Below, in pieces: positions 28,182-34,183 of a stretch of DNA of 37,156 nucleotides. Source of the stretch: Lysobacteraceae bacterium (GTDB lineage Bacteria > Pseudomonadota > Gammaproteobacteria > Xanthomonadales > Rhodanobacteraceae); contig JAGWNA010000027.1 in assembly GCA_028871555.1 (NCBI GenBank), positions 1-37,156 of the forward strand, written 5' to 3'. Below the pieces are notes generated by a model. That model did not search any database, was not told the DNA's origin, and saw only the letters and a list, made by a program, of their open reading frames with translations. A program made the translations under genes and the position numbers. Within the stretch, counting starts at the first letter, position 1. The number at the start of each line of letters is the position of its first letter.

Positions 28182-29035
28182 TGATGAAGCGACTGGCTAA
28201 CAGCTTTGCAGCCAGGATCGGCATGGCGGGCGCGATCGCGTCCGCCATGCTGTTCGCGTTTCCGGTGCTGGCGCAGGGTTCGCGGCTGAGCCTTGCCGAC
28301 CGCGTCGCACAACTGGAGCAGCAGGCGCAGAACAGGGACCAGTCCGGCATCGGCATGGTCAACCAGATACAGCAGCTGCAGGCGCAGATGCGCCAGCAGC
28401 AGGGTCAGATCGAGGAACTGCAGCACCATCTGCAGGAACTCGACGACAAGAGCAAGGCGCAATATGCCGACCTCGATGCCCGCCTCGGGCGACTCGAAGG
28501 CGCAGGTGCAGGCGCCGCGGCAGCCAATGCGCAGGCCGGCAAAACCCCGCCCGGCAACAATCCGGCGGCATCCGCGTCCGCTGCGGTACCCGCATCCGGC
28601 GCCACGGGCGCGGCGGCAGGTACATCGGGCAGCGCCGCCGATCCGGCAGCCGCCCAGGCTGCCTACGATGTGGCTTTCAAGGCACTGCAATCGGGCGATT
28701 ACGTGCAGGCATCGCGCGAGTTCCGCAGCTTCATCCGGCAATACCCGAATCACGCGCTCGCACCCAACGCCTGGTACTGGCTGGGCGAGTCGTACTACGT
28801 CACGATGAATTATCCGGTGGCGCTGGAATCCTTCCAGCATCTGCTCAGCCAGTTTCCGCAGAGCGAGAAAGTGCCCGATGCCCTGCTCAAGGTGGGCTAC
28901 TGCCAGTTCGAGCTGAAGCAGCTGAAGCAGGCACAGGCCACGCTGACGGCGGTGACTACCCGCTACCCCGGTTCCCGCGCGGCCAGCCTGGCCCAGGAAC
29001 GTCTGCATCGCATCCAGCTGCAGTCGGCCAACTGA
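28181..29035 (+). CDS. cpoB: Cell-division coordinator CpoB (YbgF)
   Basis: CpoB coordinates peptidoglycan synthesis and outer-membrane constriction through TolA and PBP1B. The 284-residue protein has a signal peptide (cleavage near Ala31, VLA/Q), a Gln/Leu-rich coiled coil (about 38-105) for trimerisation, a low-complexity Ala/Gly/Pro linker, and C-terminal TPR repeats (AAYDVAFKALQSGDYVQA, NAWYWLGESYYVTMNYPVAL, KVPDALLKVGYCQFEL). The ATG at 28181 overlaps the pal stop; a second ATG follows directly at 28184. Confidence 0.94.
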   Translation: MMKRLANSFAARIGMAGAIASAMLFAFPVLAQGSRLSLADRVAQLEQQAQNRDQSGIGMVNQIQQLQAQMRQQQGQIEELQHHLQELDDKSKAQYADLDARLGRLEGAGAGAAAANAQAGKTPPGNNPAASASAAVPASGATGAAAGTSGSAADPAAAQAAYDVAFKALQSGDYVQASREFRSFIRQYPNHALAPNAWYWLGESYYVTMNYPVALESFQHLLSQFPQSEKVPDALLKVGYCQFELKQLKQAQATLTAVTTRYPGSRAASLAQERLHRIQLQSAN

Positions 29036-29045
29036 GGCGAGGGCC

Positions 29046-29744
29046 GTGGCAGCGAGCGGCAGCGGCGCGCGCGTGGCGTCCACCACGCCTGCCACGGGCA
29101 CGGCCGGGCGGTTGCGGGTTGCCGAAATCTTCCACTCGATCCAGGGCGAGGCCGACGCGATCGGCTGGCGCACCGTCTTCGTGCGGCTGACCGGTTGCCC
29201 GTTGCGCTGCGTCTGGTGCGACACCGAATATGCGTTTCACGGCGGCGATTGGCGCACGATCGGCGATATCCTCGCCGAGGTCGCCTCGCACGGCGTGCGG
29301 CACGTCTGCGTCACCGGCGGCGAACCGCTGGCGCAGAAGCGCTGCCTGATCCTGCTGCAGGAGCTGTGCGATGCCGGTTATCACGTGTCGCTGGAAACCT
29401 CCGGCGCGCTGGATGTCGGCGCCGTCGATCCGCGCGTGCGCAAGGTGATGGATCTGAAAGCGCCCGGTTCCGGCGAGAGCGCGCGCAACCTGTGGTCGAA
29501 TCTCGACCATCTGCTGGCGCACGACCAGATCAAGATCGTGATCGCCAGCCGCGGCGATTACGAATGGGCGTGCGCGAGGCTGGTCGAGCATGCGCTGGCC
29601 GAGCGCTGCATGGTGCTGTTCTCGCCGGTGCACGGGGCCGTGGAACCGCGCGAACTGGCCGAGTGGATCATCGCCGACAAGTTGCCGGTGCGCTTCCAAT
29701 TGCAGCTGCACAAGCTGCTGTGGAACGACGCGGCGGGAAGGTGA
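29046..29744 (+). CDS. queE: 7-carboxy-7-deazaguanine synthase QueE
   Basis: QueE is a radical-SAM enzyme of queuosine (preQ0) synthesis that converts 6-carboxy-tetrahydropterin to 7-carboxy-7-deazaguanine. The 232-residue protein has the CxxxCxxC iron-sulfur motif (Cys51, Cys55, Cys58 in TGCPLRCVWCDTEYAFHGG), the VTGGEPL motif and VMDLKAPGSGE. The GTG at 29046 is used as start; no ATG is available before the conserved RVAEIFHSIQGE. The first 20 residues are a non-conserved Ala/Ser/Thr-rich extension. It follows cpoB by 10 nt. Confidence 0.93.
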   Translation: MAASGSGARVASTTPATGTAGRLRVAEIFHSIQGEADAIGWRTVFVRLTGCPLRCVWCDTEYAFHGGDWRTIGDILAEVASHGVRHVCVTGGEPLAQKRCLILLQELCDAGYHVSLETSGALDVGAVDPRVRKVMDLKAPGSGESARNLWSNLDHLLAHDQIKIVIASRGDYEWACARLVEHALAERCMVLFSPVHGAVEPRELAEWIIADKLPVRFQLQLHKLLWNDAAGR

Positions 29745-29858
29745 CTGGCAGCGTGGCCGACCAAAGCCCGACCGGCTGCAGGAAAACCCGCGCTCCGGCC
29801 CGTGTCGCCGGCGGCGCTTCCCGGCCGGTGACCGGCCGTACCCGTGTGGATCCAAACC

Positions 29859-30548
29859 ATGTCTGACAATTCTCCCCGCAAAGCCGTCGTACTGGTCTCC
29901 GGCGGCATGGATTCGGCCGTCACCATTGCGCTGGCCCGCGAACAGGGTTACCAGGTGCATGCGCTGAGCGTGGCTTACGGCCAGCGCCACAGCTCGGAAC
30001 TGGCGGCATCGGACCGCGTGTCGCGGATGCTCGGTGCTTTGCAGCACAAGACGGTCGGCATCGATCTGCGCAGCATCGGCGGCTCCGCGCTCACCGCCGA
30101 TATCGACGTGCCGGTCGATACCCGCGAAGGCGGCAGCGACATTCCCGTGACCTACGTGCCGGCGCGCAACACCATCATGCTGTCGATCGCGCTGGGATGG
30201 GCCGAGGTGCTCGGGGCCAGCGACATCTGGTGCGGCGTCAACGCGGTCGACTATTCGGGCTATCCGGATTGCCGCCCCGCCTTCATCGAGACCTTCGAGG
30301 CCCTGGCCAACGTGGCGACCAGGGCCGGCGTCGAAGGCGCCGGCATCCGCATCCACGCACCGCTGATGCGCATGAGCAAGGCCGACATCGCCCGCGAAGG
30401 CCGCCGCCTCGGCGTCGATTTTTCGGTCACGGTGAGTTGCTACCAGGCCGATGCCGAAGGCCGCGCCTGCGGTCATTGCGACGCGTGCCGGTTGCGCGCA
30501 CAGGGCTTCCGCGAAGCGGGGCTGCCCGACCCCACCCGTTATGTCTGA
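29859..30548 (+). CDS. queC: 7-cyano-7-deazaguanine synthase QueC
   Basis: QueC makes preQ0 from 7-carboxy-7-deazaguanine using ATP and ammonia, the next step after QueE. The 229-residue protein has the ATP-pyrophosphatase loop [10 protein letters not shown] (SGGMDS 14-19), the [15 protein letters not shown] segment, and a zinc site formed by Cys194, Cys204, Cys207 and Cys210 in the [10 protein letters not shown] region. The ATG at 29859 is preferred to an in-frame GTG at 29844. The 114-nt gap from queE contains a 17-nt sequence also found upstream of ruvC. Confidence 0.95.
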   Translation: MSDNSPRKAVVLVSGGMDSAVTIALAREQGYQVHALSVAYGQRHSSELAASDRVSRMLGALQHKTVGIDLRSIGGSALTADIDVPVDTREGGSDIPVTYVPARNTIMLSIALGWAEVLGASDIWCGVNAVDYSGYPDCRPAFIETFEALANVATRAGVEGAGIRIHAPLMRMSKADIAREGRRLGVDFSVTVSCYQADAEGRACGHCDACRLRAQGFREAGLPDPTRYV

Positions 30549-30561
30549 ACCCAGCCGTTGC

Positions 30562-30590
30562 TTGTGCCGCTGTCGTGCAGACCTTAAAAT
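30562..30590 (+). promoter_or_regulatory. Promoter of tRNA-Lys
   Basis: TTGTGC (30562-30567) is followed after exactly 17 nt by TAAAAT (30585-30590). The tRNA begins 26 nt after the -10 box, so a short 5' leader would be removed by RNase P. Confidence 0.55.
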
Positions 30591-30615
30591 CGTCCGCTTG
30601 GCTTCAAGCCTGTCC

Positions 30616-30691
30616 GGGTCGTTAGCTCAGTTGGTAGAGCAGTAGACTTTTAATCTATTGGTCCCGGGTTCGAGTCCCGGACGACCCACCA
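30616..30691 (+). tRNA. tRNA-Lys (anticodon UUU)
   Basis: This is a complete 76-nt cloverleaf including an encoded CCA. The acceptor stem GGGTCGT (30616-30622) pairs with ACGACCC (30681-30687), with discriminator A30688 and CCA 30689-30691. The D stem is GCTC/GAGC, the anticodon arm is GTAGA-CTTTTAA-TCTAT with anticodon TTT, and the T arm is CCGGG-TTCGAGT-CCCGG. Its 3' end is followed by an integrase gene on the same strand, so it is the likely attachment gene of the island. Confidence 0.97.
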
Positions 30692-30716
30692 TCTCATAGT
30701 CCAAGCAAGTCCAACG

Positions 30717-30759
30717 AAGGCCGGTAAACCTAGCGATAGCAACGGTTTCGGCCTTTTTT
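30717..30759 (+). terminator. Strong intrinsic terminator after tRNA-Lys
   Basis: AAGGCCG (30717-30723) pairs with CGGCCTT (30749-30755), and inside it AAACC (30726-30730) pairs with GGTTT (30744-30748). TTTTTT follows at 30754-30759. It separates tRNA transcription from the integrase. Confidence 0.8.
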
Positions 30760-30775
30760 GTGTCCGATACAGTGC

Positions 30776-30868
30776 GGGGGCATCCATTGCAATCCTGCGT
30801 CCGCAGGGGGCATTCTATGGGGCACGGGGTCTTCAAGTCTCCGCGATGCCCCAATCCGAGGATGCCCC
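30776..30868 (+). promoter_or_regulatory. Cluster of GGGGCAT motifs upstream of the integrase
   Basis: GGGGGCAT occurs at 30776-30783 and 30806-30813, a variant GGGGCAC at 30819-30825, and the inverted form GATGCCCC at 30845-30852 and 30861-30868, the last touching the integrase ATG. Four or five copies of one heptamer in both orientations within 93 nt suggest arm-type integrase/excisionase sites or an operator. Confidence 0.45.
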
Positions 30869-32086
30869 ATGCTGACGGATACCGCGATACGCAAGGCGAG
30901 GCCCGCCACCAAGCCCGTTCGCATGTTTGATGCGAGCGGCCTATATCTGGAAGTTTCACCAGCGGGCGGCAAACTGTGGCGCTGGAAGTACCGTATCAAT
31001 GGCAAGGAAAAACGGCTTGCGCTAGGCACCTATCCCGATACCGGCCTGGCCAATGCACGCGACAAGCGCGACGCGGCCCGCAAGCTGCTGGCCGCAGGCG
31101 TCGACCCCGGTGAGCATCGCAAGGCTGCAAAGGCAGCGGGCGAGGAGCGAGCGGCGAACAGCTTTGAAGTGATCGCCCGCGAATGGTTCGCCAAGCATGA
31201 GCCGCTATGGACGCAAGGCCATTCCAGCAAGGTCATTGCCCGGCTGGAGAATGATGCGTTCCCGTGGCTGGGCAACCGACCCATTGCCGATATCACCGCA
31301 CCAGAGCTGCTGGCGACGGTGAATCGGATTGTTGACCGTGGCGCGGTCGAGACTGCACACCGCGTCCTGCAATACTGTAATCAAGTTTTGCGTTATTCCA
31401 TTGTCACCGGCCGCGCCGAACGCAACCCCGCTGCCGATCTGCGCGGTGCACTACCGCCGGTGAAGCAGACCCACCATGCCGCCATCATCGAGCCGCAAGC
31501 CATTGGCGGGCTGCTGCGAGCGATCGACGGCTATCAAGGTTCCTTCGTGACCAGGTGTGCGCTACAACTGGCCCCGCTGCTGTTCGTGCGGCCGGGCGAA
31601 CTGCGCCATGCCGAGTGGGCAGAGTTTGATCTGGACGCCGGGCAATGGAACCTGCCGGCCGAGAAAATGAAGATGCGTGAGCCGCACCTTGTGCCGCTGG
31701 CGCCGCAAGCCGTGGCGATCCTGCGCGAGCTGCAAGCCCTGACTGGTGGCGGGCGCTACCTGTTCCCCAGCGCACGCGGCCCGCAACGGCCGATGAGCAA
31801 CAACGCGGCGTTGTCCGCCTTGCGCCGTATGGGTTACGCCACCGATGAAATGAGTGGCCACGGTTTCCGGGCAATGGCGCGCACCGTGCTGGACGAAGTG
31901 CTGCACTTCCGGCCCGACTATATCGAGCACCAGCTGGCGCATGCGGTGAAAGACCCGAACGGCCGCGCCTACAATCGCACAGCACACCTTGCCGAACGCC
32001 GCAAGATGATGGCGGCATGGGCGGACTATCTGGACACCTTGAAGGCGGGCGGCAATGTGGTGCCGATGACGCGCAAGGCAAACTGA
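30869..32086 (+). CDS. P4-type tyrosine site-specific integrase
   Basis: This 405-residue integrase belongs to the group with an N-terminal DUF4102 arm-binding domain (MLTDTAIRKARPATKPVRMF, LYLEVSPAGGKLWRWKYR), a core-binding SAM-like domain (about 98-190) and the catalytic domain. Catalytic residues visible are Arg246 in RPGELRHAEW, His331 and Arg334 in SGHGFRAMAR, His357 in QLAHAV and the nucleophile Tyr368 in GRAYNRTAH. GAGGA (30858-30862) lies 6 nt before the ATG; an upstream in-frame GTG at 30758 would read through the motif cluster. It is placed just after a tRNA gene, as is typical for this family, and would insert and excise the island at the tRNA-Lys 3' end. Confidence 0.95.
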   Translation: MLTDTAIRKARPATKPVRMFDASGLYLEVSPAGGKLWRWKYRINGKEKRLALGTYPDTGLANARDKRDAARKLLAAGVDPGEHRKAAKAAGEERAANSFEVIAREWFAKHEPLWTQGHSSKVIARLENDAFPWLGNRPIADITAPELLATVNRIVDRGAVETAHRVLQYCNQVLRYSIVTGRAERNPAADLRGALPPVKQTHHAAIIEPQAIGGLLRAIDGYQGSFVTRCALQLAPLLFVRPGELRHAEWAEFDLDAGQWNLPAEKMKMREPHLVPLAPQAVAILRELQALTGGGRYLFPSARGPQRPMSNNAALSALRRMGYATDEMSGHGFRAMARTVLDEVLHFRPDYIEHQLAHAVKDPNGRAYNRTAHLAERRKMMAAWADYLDTLKAGGNVVPMTRKAN

Positions 32087-32108
32087 TGGCGCGCATTCAG
32101 GTGCGCGT

Positions 32109-32124
32109 GTAGCTTTTAGGCTAC
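32109..32124. promoter_or_regulatory. Palindrome at the start of the toxin-antitoxin operon
   Basis: GTAGC (32109-32113), six nt (TTTTAG) and GCTAC (32120-32124) end one base before the toxin ATG. The position suits an autoregulatory operator bound by the antitoxin, or a hairpin masking the toxin ribosome site. Confidence 0.35.
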
Positions 32125-32125
32125 C

Positions 32126-32452
32126 ATGACGATTGTAGAGATTCGCCAGTATCAGACCGCCGACGGGCGGATGCCGTTTGCCGAGTGGCTGCGAGCGCTG
32201 CGCGACCGTCGCGCGAATCAGGCCATTGCGGCGCGCATCCTGCGCATGCAGGCCGGCAACCGCGGCGACTGGAAAGCCGTTGGCGCTGGCGTGTTCGAGT
32301 TGCGGATAGACGTTGGCCCCGGTTACCGCGTGTATTGCGGGCAGGATGGCGCAACGCTGGTGCTGCTGCTGTGCGCGGGCGACAAGCGCACCCAACCGAA
32401 GGACATTGAACATGCACGCGACTACTGGAAAGACTACCAAGCACGCCGCTAG
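32126..32452 (+). CDS. RelE/HigB-like toxin (HI1419/Gp49 family)
   Basis: This 108-residue protein resembles the addiction-module killer family typified by Haemophilus HI1419, a RelE/ParE-superfamily branch. Typical segments are PFAEWLRALRDRRANQAIAARI, GVFELRIDVGPGYRVYCGQ and LLLCAGDKRTQPKDIEHARDYW. Related toxins are ribosome-dependent mRNA nucleases; the exact target is inferred. The toxin gene precedes its antitoxin, as is usual for this family. A short palindrome ends just before the ATG. It is the first gene after the integrase. Confidence 0.88.
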   Translation: MTIVEIRQYQTADGRMPFAEWLRALRDRRANQAIAARILRMQAGNRGDWKAVGAGVFELRIDVGPGYRVYCGQDGATLVLLLCAGDKRTQPKDIEHARDYWKDYQARR

Positions 32453-32765
32453 CGCACCGTTCGACGCGGCCAGCCTGCTGCAACCGGATGACCTGCCCGG
32501 CTTTCTTGCCGACGTCATGCACGATGGCGACACGCGCGCGCTGCCGCTGGCGCTGCGCACCGCTGCCGACGTGCTGGGCATGGCCGAACTGGCACGCCGC
32601 ACCGGCCTGAGTCGTGAAACGCTGTACCGAACGCTTTCCGCCAAAGGCAATCCGCGCCTGGACACACTGGCGGCGATCCTGTCCGCCTTCGGCATGCGGC
32701 TTGCCGTGGCACCAGCGCCAGCGAAACCGCGCCGCACAGTGCGGAGCCAGCACGCAGCCGCCTGA
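32412..32765 (+). CDS. Antitoxin with helix-turn-helix (HI1420 family)
   Basis: This 117-residue protein matches the addiction-module antidote family. The core FDAASLLQPDDLPGFLADVM is followed by a Cro/C1-type helix-turn-helix in GMAELARRTGLSRETLYRTL and SAKGNPRLDTLAAILSAFGM, and by a basic tail. It should bind the toxin and repress the operon. The ATG at 32412 gives a 41-nt overlap with the toxin gene; no good later start precedes the conserved FDAASLL. Confidence 0.85.
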   Translation: MHATTGKTTKHAASAPFDAASLLQPDDLPGFLADVMHDGDTRALPLALRTAADVLGMAELARRTGLSRETLYRTLSAKGNPRLDTLAAILSAFGMRLAVAPAPAKPRRTVRSQHAAA

Positions 32766-32837
32766 TCGTTTCACGCCGCGCCTAGGCTGATCCCCGAAAC
32801 CTCGGACACCCTGCCGGGCTGGCGCGGCACCTCTACA

Positions 32838-32857
32838 GGGTACGCGAGGGTACGCGA
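32838..32857 (+). repeat. Tandem decamer at the start of the 199-residue gene
   Basis: GGGTACGCGA occurs twice without a gap (32838-32847 and 32848-32857), the last A being the first base of the ATG. The duplication also places a GAGGG ribosome site 6 nt before the start. Confidence 0.6.
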
Positions 32858-33456
32858 TGTTCTACATGTACAACACTCCCCGTAGTGAGCGGACGATAGC
32901 CGAGTATTTCGACGACGTGCTGACCCGCACCGCTCACAGATGCGTTGATCTGGGTTATCTTGAATCAGCCGAGCAATTCGACAAACGTGTTGTCGAACCC
33001 ACATGGAATGCAGTAGCCGATGGGCTTACGGGCGACGAAATTTTTCAACAAGCCCGCGCTGGCCTTGGTTTGGACTTCATGCCCGATGACCGTCTGCTTA
33101 TTGCCACAATGTGCGCGGCCTACGCATGCGAGGCGCTGATGGCTGACAAGGCTGGCGATACCGTTACCGCGTGGACGTACATGCTTGATGCCGTGGCTTG
33201 TCGAGAGGGCGTGGAGGGTGCCGCTCGTGAGCTTGAGGTGGCAAATAATGCGCTGTCCTTCATGGCCAAGAAGGCCGCGAATGCGTTGCACGACAAACCC
33301 GGTGGCAGTCGCAGCAGGCAGCAAGAAATGCGGGATATTTGGGCAAGTGGGAAATACACCAACCGCGATCGATGCGCTGAGGAAGAGTGCGGCGCGCTGG
33401 GTATTTCGTTCTCTGCTGCGCGAAAGGCATTACGAAAGACTCCCAACCCTACCTAG
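32857..33456 (+). CDS. Hypothetical island protein, 199 residues
   Basis: No family was recognised. The protein is soluble-looking, without signal or membrane segments, acidic in the middle (EYFDDVLTRTAHRCVDLG, DEIFQQARAGLGLDFMPDD) and basic at the end. The tail RDRCAEEECGALGISFSAAR KALRKTPNP resembles short C-terminal ends I recall in other integrase-linked island proteins and could be a small helix-turn-helix. Base composition is lower in GC than the core genes. It has a ribosome site GAGGG. It stands alone between the toxin-antitoxin pair and the replication genes, a position where islands often carry regulators or cargo. Coding status is likely from frame length and codon use; the function is unknown. 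Confidence 0.7.
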   Translation: MFYMYNTPRSERTIAEYFDDVLTRTAHRCVDLGYLESAEQFDKRVVEPTWNAVADGLTGDEIFQQARAGLGLDFMPDDRLLIATMCAAYACEALMADKAGDTVTAWTYMLDAVACREGVEGAARELEVANNALSFMAKKAANALHDKPGGSRSRQQEMRDIWASGKYTNRDRCAEEECGALGISFSAARKALRKTPNPT

Positions 33457-33492
33457 CCGCTGCGCGCAAAGGCTAGCCGCTGCGCGCATAGG
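33453..33492 (+). repeat. 20-bp tandem repeat at the end of the hypothetical gene
   Basis: CTAGCCGCTGCGCGCA followed by AAGG or TAGG occurs at 33453-33472 and 33473-33492. The first copy contains the TAG stop of the preceding gene. Confidence 0.6.
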
Positions 33493-33528
33493 GGAAAGAC
33501 TGGCTCGTTGTATGCGTATCTAATCCTT

Positions 33529-33555
33529 GACCATCCAAGCCAACAAAGGATGGTC
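33529..33555 (+). promoter_or_regulatory. Hairpin over the ribosome site of the AlpA-like gene
   Basis: GACCATCC (33529-33536) pairs perfectly with GGATGGTC (33548-33555) across an 11-nt loop. The 3' arm contains the only plausible Shine-Dalgarno (AAAGGA) and ends 3 nt before the ATG. It could mask the ribosome site or be an operator. Confidence 0.45.
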
Positions 33556-33557
33556 GC

Positions 33558-33785
33558 ATGAGCACCAATGTAGTCGTCACGCACATCTATTCGCGTGTTT
33601 CTGAAATTGCCAACAACCGCCGCACTGGCGCACAAGGCATCATCCCTGTATCGCCCGCCACATGGTGGGCTTGGGTCAAAACCCAAAAAGCACCGCAGCC
33701 GATCCGGCTATCTGCTGGCGTCACAGTCTGGCGTACTGCCGAGGTCTTGGCGTTCGCCGAATCACTGGCCGGAGGTGCGAAGTGA
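33558..33785 (+). CDS. AlpA-like DNA-binding regulator/excisionase
   Basis: This small 75-residue protein has the pattern of AlpA/phage-regulatory MerR-like helix-turn-helix proteins: GIIPVSPATWWAWVKTQKAP followed by QPIRLSAGVTVWRTAEVLAFAESLA. AlpA proteins in P4-like elements activate or help integrase in excision. The N-terminus (MSTNVVVTHIYSRVSEIANN) is unlike the classical short forms. Its stop overlaps the next start (GTG at 33782), beginning a chain of coupled genes. Confidence 0.8.
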   Translation: MSTNVVVTHIYSRVSEIANNRRTGAQGIIPVSPATWWAWVKTQKAPQPIRLSAGVTVWRTAEVLAFAESLAGGAK

Positions 33786-34183
33786 CCTGGCCCAGCTCGC
33801 GTTCCCCCAGAAACAGCACCGCCCCGGCGCGCGAACGTCGAGGCGGCAAGGCAATGCTGGACTCACTCCGCGCATTGTACGGCGACAAGCCAGCAGCACG
33901 CATCCCGGATAACTGGCGCGACCGTCTGCCCGATCCACTGGCCTATTACAGCCAGCACGTCGCCAAGCTGGGCAGGACGAACGCTACCGGCTGGGCGCAG
34001 GGTGCGTGCCCGTTCCACGATGACCACAATGCATCGCTGTCCGTCCATGTAGCTGGCGCGAGTGCCGGCGGCTGGCGTTGCTTTGCTGGGTGTGGTGGTG
34101 GCGACTTGCTGGGCTTCCACATGCGCCGCACCGGCCTGGACTTCAAGGCCGCCGTGTGTGACCTGATCGGGGGTAACCGGTGA
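33782..34183 (+). CDS. Zinc-finger primase fragment (CHC2-like)
   Basis: This 133-residue protein carries the DnaG/P4-alpha-type zinc-binding domain: CPFHDDHNASLSVH, then GWRCFAGCGGGDLLGFHMR, giving a Cys-x2-His...Cys-x2-Cys set (ACPFH and RCFAGC). This domain recognises the template trinucleotide in primases. The GTG start at 33782 is supported by GGAGG (33771-33775) 6 nt upstream; an internal ATG at 33854 would still keep the zinc domain. It overlaps both neighbours by 4 nt. The catalytic remainder of the primase would have to come from the next protein. Confidence 0.82.
   Translation: MTWPSSRSPRNSTAPARERRGGKAMLDSLRALYGDKPAARIPDNWRDRLPDPLAYYSQHVAKLGRTNATGWAQGACPFHDDHNASLSVHVAGASAGGWRCFAGCGGGDLLGFHMRRTGLDFKAAVCDLIGGNR

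Noticed and set aside
29745..29858. The queE-queC gap, considered for a preQ1 riboswitch.
   Set aside because: It is very GC-rich, with no A-rich tail or short pseudoknot pattern typical of preQ1 aptamers, and it lies between two genes of the same pathway.
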